Shown: one piece after another, positions 8,651 through 15,088 of the stretch
Position numbering within the stretch: the first letter of the stretch is position 1
How the letters are laid out: every line of letters begins with the position of its first letter
Assembly: GCA_030843315.1 (NCBI GenBank)
Contig: JAUUPT010000011.1
Coordinates: 1 to 64,000, forward strand
Origin: Bacteroidaceae bacterium
Lineage (GTDB): Bacteria > Bacteroidota > Bacteroidia > Bacteroidales > Bacteroidaceae
Length of the DNA stretch: 64,000 nt
Direction of reading: 5' to 3'
Made by a program: the position numbers and the translations under genes
The notes under the pieces: model-generated
The model's database searches: none
Told to the model about the DNA's origin: nothing
What the model saw: the letters and a program-made list of their open reading frames with translations, nothing else

Positions 8651-9676
8651 TTAGTTCAATTCACCTTCTGTTTTGTCTCCTTCCGTCCACGATATTTCTG
8701 TGGCGCTGTCGATGGTGAGGCAGGTGCCGCTGACGTTCAGCACGTAGCCGACGGAGGCGCCGGGATTCCATACGGGAGTGGTGGGAAGGGAGATTTGTTT
8801 GGTCACGTCGTCCTTGTCCGTACCGTTCTTGCGGGTGACGGTGTAGGTCAGGGTCAGGGAGACGGAAGAGGGATTGCCGACGGGGATCTGGTAGAAGGTG
8901 GCAAGGAGTTTTTCCGTATCCTCTACAGGGATAGGGCTGCTGCTCAGGGTGGCTGTAAAGTTTTTTTTGGCGGACGGATTGCTCCATACGCAGGGAGTGG
9001 CTCCGGTGGATGCCGGGACACAATAAGTCAGTTCGCCGCCGGCAGGGGCGGAAAGAGCCAGGGAGGTGACGGCTTTGTCGGTATAGCTTTCACCGTTCTT
9101 TATCTTGATGGTGACTTTGGTCAGGGCGTGGTTCAACTGGAACTTCACGGTGCCGGAGGTGCCGGTATAGGTCTGGTCTATCAAGGGGACGGAGGCAAGA
9201 AGGTCTATCTGGGCGGCTTCCGTTGTGGGGACGGTGTAGGTCAGCACGGGGTAGCCTGCTTCTGTCTTGTCCTTGAAGGCGGGATTGCTGCCGCCTGTTG
9301 CTTTTTCGTCCACATAGGGCGCGTAGGCAAAGAAACTCAGTTTGTCGGTCTCGTTGTTGGGCCAGTATCTTTCGGGGGAGTATGTCCAGTTGCCACCGGG
9401 CGACTGCCGCTCCACTTTCTGATTGTACATGAAGTTGGGGGTGGCACTGGCTGAATTGAACGATCCGTGGGTGAAGTAAGCGAACACACCGATTGAGGAC
9501 AGATCGGATGCCGAGGCGTATTCTTGCAATACCCTTGTGGCAGGCAGGTCGCCGGAGAAGCCTACCGGGATGTTGCCTTGCGGGGTGTCTGGGGTGTCCT
9601 TGCCTGTATCGCAGGCTGCCAGGCACAGAAGGGCCATGCAGCCTGCGGTGAGCAGTAAGGGTTTCATTCCTTTCAT
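8651..9676 (-). CDS. Mfa-like fimbrillin lipoprotein
   Basis: A 341-residue fimbrillin-family protein with lipobox LAAC (Cys22) and Arg48 in PATRV. The sequence after the Arg follows the family pattern: SSIGVFAYFTHG, NFMYNQKV, WPNNETDKLSFFAYAPY, and FQLNHALTKVTIKIKN, the landmarks of Mfa_like_1 pilins. Two Met codons three residues apart (9676 and 9667) could serve as start; the first is given. It is in the middle of the pilus operon, 21 bases after the 354-residue pilin. Likely a structural pilus subunit on the cell surface. Confidence 0.8.
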   Translation of the reverse strand: MKGMKPLLLTAGCMALLCLAACDTGKDTPDTPQGNIPVGFSGDLPATRVLQEYASASDLSSIGVFAYFTHGSFNSASATPNFMYNQKVERQSPGGNWTYSPERYWPNNETDKLSFFAYAPYVDEKATGGSNPAFKDKTEAGYPVLTYTVPTTEAAQIDLLASVPLIDQTYTGTSGTVKFQLNHALTKVTIKIKNGESYTDKAVTSLALSAPAGGELTYCVPASTGATPCVWSNPSAKKNFTATLSSSPIPVEDTEKLLATFYQIPVGNPSSVSLTLTYTVTRKNGTDKDDVTKQISLPTTPVWNPGASVGYVLNVSGTCLTIDSATEISWTEGDKTEGELN

Positions 9677-9697
9677 GTCGGTTGCTGGGGGGAATGG

Positions 9698-10762
9698 TTA
9701 GGTGGTGGGGATATCAGCTGGGGTTAAACCGGTATCCGCAGGATCGGTTGCAGTCCAAGACCCCATAGTGCCCAGTGTGAATGTAATTCCATTCAAGGTG
9801 ATGGTAAAGAGATAGCTATATGCTGTGCCTTTAACGAAATGACCCTGAGGAATGGATGCTATTTGCGTTTTCTCAGAAGCGACGTTGTTGGATGTTATTG
9901 TATAGGTGATCTTTACTTTTATCGCATTTTCGCTCAAAGATGATACGGGGATGCAGAAGAGATAATTATTATCTCCTAACAGATTTGCTGCGGTGCTTGA
10001 TAGTTCCACGCCACCACTTGCCATCGTGATGGTATAATCACCACTCAGCGCAGTCGGATCTGACCATGAAGCATCCTTAATATTATATTTTCCTTTTTCA
10101 TAGAAACAACTACCTGAAAGGGATGTGCTACCCAAGATTTCCAATTTTGTCACCTTCACGGTTGTACCACTTCCTATATCTGCAGAAGTTTTTGCCTTAA
10201 AGCCAATACGAGTCAGCACATGGCTGAATGCTACACTGATTGCATTGTCCGTGGGGCTTACAGTTTCATTCTTTGCCGCTACCAAGTCCACCATCTTAGT
10301 CCAATCGCCCTTGATTGTGAATTCGATGCTCGGGGTGGTTGAGCTGAAGAGTTCCGTAGTTGAAGGCTTAGTTTTGATACCACCACCGTTATTGGTCGTG
10401 CCATCATAAGTATCGCTATACGGTGCATACGAGTAAAAGCTCAATGATTCGCCACCTACCGGCCAGTAAGCGGTAGGTGTATACGTCCAATTGTTACTAT
10501 TATCCTTTGTGACGTGCCTTGACGTCATATATACATCATAATCACTACTACCACTCTTTGGCATCAACGCCATTACTCCAAATCCGACACCTGATGCTTC
10601 AATCGTAGTATTCGTCGTCTCCGTCCCTCTTGTCTGTACTCCTGTGTACACATTGAACCCGATGCTTTTGTCCGCATCCGCTTTCTTTTCCAGAATCTCA
10701 TTCTGCGAGCACCCTGCTATTGCTAAGGTTGCTATCGCCATAAACCACTGTTTTGTCTTCAT
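9698..10762 (-). CDS. Mfa-like fimbrillin lipoprotein, first pilin of the operon
   Basis: A 354-residue fimbrillin-family lipoprotein: lipobox AIAGC (Cys18), Arg45 in VQTRGT, then the canonical WTYTPTAYWPVGG, LSFYSYAPYSD and FSHVLTRIGFKAK stretches. It is the first and most canonical pilin of the operon and is the best candidate for the major stalk subunit, though this is inference. The gene has noticeably lower G+C and a different codon bias from the other pilins on either side, a pattern expected for an antigenically diverse or horizontally exchanged surface protein. It lies 46 bases after the DUF5119 gene, the widest gap in the operon. Confidence 0.82.
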   Translation of the reverse strand: MKTKQWFMAIATLAIAGCSQNEILEKKADADKSIGFNVYTGVQTRGTETTNTTIEASGVGFGVMALMPKSGSSDYDVYMTSRHVTKDNSNNWTYTPTAYWPVGGESLSFYSYAPYSDTYDGTTNNGGGIKTKPSTTELFSSTTPSIEFTIKGDWTKMVDLVAAKNETVSPTDNAISVAFSHVLTRIGFKAKTSADIGSGTTVKVTKLEILGSTSLSGSCFYEKGKYNIKDASWSDPTALSGDYTITMASGGVELSSTAANLLGDNNYLFCIPVSSLSENAIKVKITYTITSNNVASEKTQIASIPQGHFVKGTAYSYLFTITLNGITFTLGTMGSWTATDPADTGLTPADIPTT

Positions 10763-10808
10763 TGTTGTTAAGTATAAATTTGATTGATAAATTGTTTTCT
10801 ATTATAAT

Positions 10809-11783
10809 TCAGACGGGAATCTCTTCCGTTGTCTCTTCGCCCCACTCGCCTACATCGGCATCGAAACCGGAATCGCTACCGCCTTCGGGCTTCACGTCGG
10901 GAAGGGGTTCGGGGCTGGAGGCTTCGATGTACAGCACCAGGACGTTGTCTCCTACGTCCGCCTCTCTGATCGTAACACCGGTAAGTTGCTGCTGCACTTC
11001 CGTCTTTCCGTCTATCAGCTGCGCGTTGAGGGTTACGTCGTGGGGCGCTTCGGTGTTGATGCCGAACACATTGAGCGTTCCCGTCAGGGTGCCGTCAACC
11101 TGCGAGCCTTCGTCGAAGGTAGGATCTGCCACCACAAACTCCTGGCTGCCTGTATCGTTGCTCGGGGTGCCGTCGGCAAGGAACACCGAGAGCGGGATGT
11201 TGCTTAGGGTGCAACGGGCATTGCGTACATTGTGCAGGCCTTTCACCCGGAGCGTTGTCTGTATCTTGCGGGTGAGCGGCGTGGGCTCGAAGTGCAGTTC
11301 ACAGCCGGCCGTCACCTTGAAATTGCGTATCACGGCAGTGGCAAGCTTCTCCGGCGAGGAGACAATGACGCGCGTGTCGGAACGCGTCTCTACCTTCTTG
11401 GCGTATGCCTCGAGCGTTTCAAACTTGTTCTGCCCGCGAAAAGCCACCGCACCGAAATCGTCGAAAGAACGGTTGAAGAGCACCACGTCGTAGCTACCCT
11501 GAGGCAGGCGGACGGTGGAGCGGGTACGGTCGCCCATCAGCGCCACTTGGGGCTCGCCGCCATCCTGCGGATAGAAGATGGCGGTGGAGCCATAGGCTTT
11601 CTCTTCGTCAAGGTCGGCACGGCTCCAGTCGGCAGTCAGAACGACTTCCGAAGTCTCGGAGTAGGTCAGTTCGCGACGATCGCAACCGGAGAGACACAGA
11701 CATAAGAACAAAAGGACAGATAAGGAATAATTTGTTCTTATGTCCTTTTGTCTAAACCCAAACACGATACGTATGTCTCTCAT
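10809..11783 (-). CDS. DUF5119 (FimB/Mfa2-like) lipoprotein
   Basis: A 324-residue lipoprotein of the DUF5119 type, the family often encoded next to DUF3575/DUF3868 proteins and Mfa-like pilins. The ATG at 11783 overlaps the stop of the DUF3575 gene as ATGA, which shows translational coupling and fixes the start. The long N-terminus before the signal (about 20 residues) is followed by a hydrophobic run and lipobox LSGC (Cys34), then CDRRELTYSET and TADWSRADLDEE, typical of the family. By analogy with FimB/Mfa2 it may anchor the pilus in the outer membrane; this is inference from family and position. Confidence 0.78.
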   Translation of the reverse strand: MRDIRIVFGFRQKDIRTNYSLSVLLFLCLCLSGCDRRELTYSETSEVVLTADWSRADLDEEKAYGSTAIFYPQDGGEPQVALMGDRTRSTVRLPQGSYDVVLFNRSFDDFGAVAFRGQNKFETLEAYAKKVETRSDTRVIVSSPEKLATAVIRNFKVTAGCELHFEPTPLTRKIQTTLRVKGLHNVRNARCTLSNIPLSVFLADGTPSNDTGSQEFVVADPTFDEGSQVDGTLTGTLNVFGINTEAPHDVTLNAQLIDGKTEVQQQLTGVTIREADVGDNVLVLYIEASSPEPLPDVKPEGGSDSGFDADVGEWGEETTEEIPV

Positions 11784-13039
11784 CGTGCCCCTCCCTTCTG
11801 CGACTTGCCGTTCAGCAACCACACCAGAGAGATTTTGGCTTTGGTGGGGCCGAACCAGGTGTACTGCCCGTTCTCCTGCCAAAGCAGGGTTTGGTAGTGG
11901 TTCTGTGCATGATAATGGCGGTAGTCGGTACGGAGAACGCCGATGCCGATGTTGAACTCCAGATGAAGGTTGCGCGCAATGCGCGTGGCCCAGCCGTAAC
12001 TGATGCCTGCGGCAATGAAGAATTCACCCTGGTAGCCGCTCTCTTTCCACTGGAGGTCGTACTTGCCGCCGCCGGCGTATAGACCCAGGAAATGGCCCGT
12101 AAGGACTTCGCGACGCTCGCGGCCCGCACGGCTGCCCAGCCAGTAGCGGCCTTCGAGCCCTCCCATCAGGATCTGCAAGGCATATTTATCGCCTTCGAAA
12201 AGCCACCACGGGAACATATATTCGGCGTTCAAAGACCAACGCGTGCCGAGGGGGATTTCGATCTCCACGTTCGGCATCAGGGCGGCATCGAACAGCAGGT
12301 TCGTTTTAAGGGCGAAAAGGGGACGCTTCCGCAATGCCGGAGGGGTGTTGGTGACCGGTGTTGCGGGTATTGCTTCTACGGGTTGCCGCAGTGTTTGCCC
12401 AAAGTGGGGAGCCGCAGGCGGGGGCAACGCAGGCAGAATCGCCGGGCGCAGCCACACCGTGCACACGGATGCATTGCGCAGGTAGCGCAGCAGCCGATTG
12501 TTGATATAGCGGTAGGAACTTCCGCCGTCCAGCTTGCGCAGCAATGCTTTGCAACGGTCGGCGTCGGTGACACGATCGATGATTTGGAGTACTTCGTCCC
12601 GGTTGGGCAGTTCCTTGTCTTCGGCTATCAGCCGGCGGAATTCCTGCCAGTTCTCGCCCTGCGGGCGGGGATGGATGCGGTGCTGGTCGAGGTGGGGATA
12701 TTTCCAGACCAGGTAGCCTTTCACTGCAACGGAGCGTTGGCGCGCCAACCGCTCGTTGTGCAGCCGGTCGCCTTCGGGCGAGGCAAAGGAAAGGATATGG
12801 ATGGAGTCGATCCGCTCCGCCAGGCGGGGGTTGGAAAGCACTTCGCCCAAGTGACGCAGGGTGCGGGCGTTGTCCATATACCCACTATCTACCACCGCCT
12901 TGTCAAAACGGAAGTAAAGCACCACAGGCTTGACGGATGCATCCGGCACAGGCTCAGTCTGCGCATGGACGGCGGGCAGCAGTGCAAACAGTGCTACACC
13001 ACAGAGAAAAAGGCATTTATATAGAATAGGTATATGCAT
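11780..13039 (-). CDS. OmpA-like / DUF3575 outer-membrane protein
   Basis: A 419-residue envelope protein. Seen: a cleavable signal peptide (about 1-26, ending VHAQ), an OmpA-like stretch at about 38-115 (VVLYFRFDKAVV, then SFASPEGDRLHNERLARQR), a Pro/Ala-rich linker, and a DUF3575 domain from about 245 (ALKTNLLFDAALMPNVEIE, RWSLNAEYMFPWW) that forms a small outer-membrane beta-barrel. DUF3575 genes commonly head Bacteroides pilus operons. A role in anchoring or exporting the pilus subunits is plausible but unproven. It starts 23 bases after the Rrf2-like gene and its stop overlaps the next start by 4 bases. Confidence 0.8.
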   Translation of the reverse strand: MHIPILYKCLFLCGVALFALLPAVHAQTEPVPDASVKPVVLYFRFDKAVVDSGYMDNARTLRHLGEVLSNPRLAERIDSIHILSFASPEGDRLHNERLARQRSVAVKGYLVWKYPHLDQHRIHPRPQGENWQEFRRLIAEDKELPNRDEVLQIIDRVTDADRCKALLRKLDGGSSYRYINNRLLRYLRNASVCTVWLRPAILPALPPPAAPHFGQTLRQPVEAIPATPVTNTPPALRKRPLFALKTNLLFDAALMPNVEIEIPLGTRWSLNAEYMFPWWLFEGDKYALQILMGGLEGRYWLGSRAGRERREVLTGHFLGLYAGGGKYDLQWKESGYQGEFFIAAGISYGWATRIARNLHLEFNIGIGVLRTDYRHYHAQNHYQTLLWQENGQYTWFGPTKAKISLVWLLNGKSQKGGAR

Positions 13040-13062
13040 AAATCAACATGGTTTCGGATGAA

Positions 13063-13434
13063 TTACCAATCACACAGTTTGATGTCATTCAGGAACAGGC
13101 GTACCATGTGATTGGCAACACCCATCTTTTGAGCCACCCTACCGTGACGGCTATAAAAGGATTCGGGAGTAGGATATTTGCAATTGATGGGTTCGCCCGT
13201 CGCTTCAATCACTTCGAGAAGGGACAGTTCGCGCAAAGGGCGGCACAGTTCGTAAGAAGGCAGAAGTCCCTCCGGTTGTCCGGGTAAAAGGCGGATAAGC
13301 CCACCGGATTCCAACTTTTGAAGTAGTTCGCGTAATTCATCTTCCGAAAGACGGAAGTTAGCCGATTCGAGACAGGTACCTAATGATATGTCTTGCAGAA
13401 CGGCTATGGCGGTCTGTGTGAAAACTGTCAACAT
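13063..13434 (-). CDS. Rrf2-family winged-helix regulator
   Basis: A 123-residue protein whose N-terminal 85 residues follow the Rrf2 pattern: an N-terminal helix (FTQTAIAVLQDIS), a recognition region (SEDELRELLQKLESGGLI), the wing replaced by LLPGQPEGLLPSYELC, and then the diagnostic PLRELSLLEVIEATGEP. It lacks the three-cysteine Fe-S cluster of IscR/NsrR, having only one Cys (INCKY) in that part, so it probably does not sense through a cluster. It is the first gene of the pilus operon and the first gene downstream of the invertible segment, so it would itself be switched with the pili. It may tune pilus expression or act elsewhere; targets are unknown. Confidence 0.75.
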   Translation of the reverse strand: MLTVFTQTAIAVLQDISLGTCLESANFRLSEDELRELLQKLESGGLIRLLPGQPEGLLPSYELCRPLRELSLLEVIEATGEPINCKYPTPESFYSRHGRVAQKMGVANHMVRLFLNDIKLCDW

Positions 13435-13455
13435 GATGTAGGTTGTTTGCTTTTT

Positions 13456-13476
13456 CCGTTACTTACCAAGTAACGG
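13456..13476. repeat. Left inversion site (IR-L)
   Basis: The core GTTACTTACCAAGTAAC (13458-13474) has perfect 9-bp arms (CCGTTACTT / AAGTAACGG) around an asymmetric 3-bp centre ACC, the architecture of a tyrosine-recombinase crossover site. It is inverted relative to two copies at 13760 and 13793, and lies 22 bases before the first codon of the pilus operon. Confidence 0.85.
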
Positions 13477-13759
13477 AAAACGACTCGCTGACAAAGAAAG
13501 AAAAAGCGTTTTCTTTCCGATGATTTAGCAGAAAAAGGGACTTTACAGACCCAAAAAGAGAATAAAGGGGTGATCCATTTTTGAAGAGTCAGAGATGGAG
13601 TAAGGCCGTACGTGTGTTTATGAACAATGACCGTGGCAATATGTGCTTTTCTTGAGTAATGTGTTGTTTAATCTGTATTTTTTATAAATACAAATACAAT
13701 TATTTAAGTTTTTGTTTGGATAAATGAAGGATTATTTTCAACTTTGCTGCAATTATACA
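13477..13759. promoter_or_regulatory. Invertible promoter segment, present orientation OFF
   Basis: A 283-bp non-coding segment between inverted copies of the crossover site. I find no credible gene in it. Its right end carries a Bacteroides-type promoter reading rightward (13715-13746), away from the pilus operon. I see no CAAAnnTA/CAAA pair reading leftward in the segment. Inversion would place the promoter about 60 bases before the Rrf2-like start codon. The adjacent tyrosine recombinase is the likely invertase. Confidence 0.75.
13715..13746 (+). promoter_or_regulatory. Promoter within the invertible segment
   Basis: TTTG at 13715-13718, 20 bases, then CAACTTTG at 13739-13746, which matches TAnnTTTG in seven of eight positions or better at the conserved TTTG. 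As placed it reads toward the 3' end of the recombinase gene (antisense to it). After inversion it would read into the pilus operon with a start point close to the crossover site. Confidence 0.55.
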
Positions 13760-13778
13760 CCGTTACTTGGTAAGTAAT
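13760..13778. repeat. Right inversion site 1 (IR-R1)
   Basis: CCGTTACTTGGTAAGTAAT is the reverse complement of the left site with one change in the right arm (T for C at 13778). The centre is GGT, opposite to ACC at the left site. It directly follows the rightward promoter. Confidence 0.85.
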
Positions 13779-13792
13779 TCCGGTTCTTAACA

Positions 13793-13811
13793 CCGTTACT
13801 TGGTAAGTAAC
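13793..13811. repeat. Right inversion site 2 (IR-R2)
   Basis: CCGTTACTTGGTAAGTAAC is a perfect 19-base inverted match to the left site and a direct repeat of IR-R1 33 bases away. It lies 36 bases before the recombinase stop codon. Having two right-hand sites would permit two inversion end points. Confidence 0.85.
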
Positions 13812-13846
13812 TTCCCCACTCCCTATACGCTGATACACAGCACTTC

Positions 13847-14893
13847 TTATGCAGCTTTCTTTTTCCCATTGCCTTCTGCAACAGAGAATATCAGTTCATC
13901 ATTCGCGGCATCCACCTTCTCATTCTCAAAAGGTTTCAGGTAAGTTTCCGTTACCTTGATAGAGGAATGCCCCAGTGCCTTGCAGATGATGCCGATGTTT
14001 ACTCCGGTATGGAACGCGAGTGTAGCCCATGTGTGGCGGGGCGTGTACGAACTCAGCTTTGCACCGGGCAACAACAGCGCCGCCACCTTCTCCAACTTCT
14101 TATTAAAGTGGCGCAGTGCCTGCAAGTAGGACAAATATAATTCCTTGTCCTTTTTCATCTGCCCGTTCCTTCCTTTGCCTTTTCCGTCCAAAATAGGAAA
14201 CAGGTAAATGGAATCAGAGGCTTTGCTTTTGAACTCTTCCATCAACCGCACCGCTTTCCCGGGAATGCGTACACTCATCTGCCGCCCCGTTTTGTGGCGG
14301 CTATACACGATATAGTTTCCATTTACATCTTGCTTGCGCAGATATGCCAGGTCGATGAACGGCATCCCGCGGAACAGGAACATCAACAGAAAATAAGCCA
14401 ATGCGCACCGCACGTCTTGAGGCAGTTTCTCAAAGTCGGCATCCATCAGCGTATTCATCTGCTCCTTCTCCAAGGCCCGCTTGGTTTGTGATTCCACTTT
14501 CGTGTACACATCATCGAACAGCTTCACATTATAGGGCAGCAACTTCTCACAGGCAAGACGGTGGTACACCGCCTTCAAGCTTCTCATATAAGTAGAGATG
14601 GTATTCAGGCTCAACCCTTTCGGCGTTTCTCCTTTCTTTCTCATTCCCTCCTGTTTCATCCATTCCTCATACTCTTTCAGCTTTCCGGGTGTGAAAACTT
14701 CGTCCACCGGCATTAGCGTGCCCTCACCCCCATAAAACTCGGTAATGGATTTGAGCGTATAAGTGTACGTATGCACCGCAGGCCGCTTCTTATCACTCTC
14801 CAATTGTTCAATCACCGAGTGCATATAAGACGACAAGTCCGTCACTCCCGCTACTTCCGCCGTCACTCCCGCATTTTTCCTTCTTTCATCCAT
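13847..14893 (-). CDS. Tyrosine site-specific recombinase (putative promoter invertase)
   Basis: A 348-residue tyrosine recombinase. Seen: a SAM-like core-binding domain (about 20-125) and a catalytic domain with Arg175 (FRGMPFIDL), Lys201 (HKTGR), the box Tyr283-xx-Arg286-His287 (YTPRHTWAT, with Tyr replacing the first His as in many Bacteroides enzymes), His309 (LGHSS) and the nucleophile Tyr318 (TETYLKPF). Length fits the Bacteroides Tsr invertases rather than longer conjugative-element integrases. The gene lies directly behind the inverted sites and no mobile-element cargo is present, so its job is most likely local inversion of the pilus promoter. This is inferred from context and from known phase-variable Bacteroides surface loci. 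Confidence 0.88.
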   Translation of the reverse strand: MDERRKNAGVTAEVAGVTDLSSYMHSVIEQLESDKKRPAVHTYTYTLKSITEFYGGEGTLMPVDEVFTPGKLKEYEEWMKQEGMRKKGETPKGLSLNTISTYMRSLKAVYHRLACEKLLPYNVKLFDDVYTKVESQTKRALEKEQMNTLMDADFEKLPQDVRCALAYFLLMFLFRGMPFIDLAYLRKQDVNGNYIVYSRHKTGRQMSVRIPGKAVRLMEEFKSKASDSIYLFPILDGKGKGRNGQMKKDKELYLSYLQALRHFNKKLEKVAALLLPGAKLSSYTPRHTWATLAFHTGVNIGIICKALGHSSIKVTETYLKPFENEKVDAANDELIFSVAEGNGKKKAA

Positions 14894-15027
14894 AAGCTAT
14901 AACTTTTGTTTCGCATAAATTAATAGTCTATTTTTCATTATAAGTTGTTTTTACCACCCAGTTTTAGACCTATTTATATTCCTTTTTTAATAGTTTCTTA
15001 ATATCTGTCAATAAGCATGTATCTATT

Positions 15028-15060
15028 TTTTGTAGATATTGGTCAGAATTTGTAAATTTG
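15028..15060 (+). promoter_or_regulatory. Promoter of the LruC lipoprotein gene
   Basis: TTTTG ending at 15032, 20 bases, then a perfect TAAATTTG at 15053-15060. Transcription would start near 15065, about 24 bases before the ATG at 15089. Confidence 0.7.
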
Positions 15061-15088
15061 CAGATAATTACAAGAGGAAATACAAGTT

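Noticed and set aside
13847..14893. The tyrosine recombinase as the integrase of a prophage or conjugative element
   Set aside because: No excisionase, relaxase, phage genes or direct att repeats next to a tRNA; the adjacent inverted sites explain it better as a local invertase.
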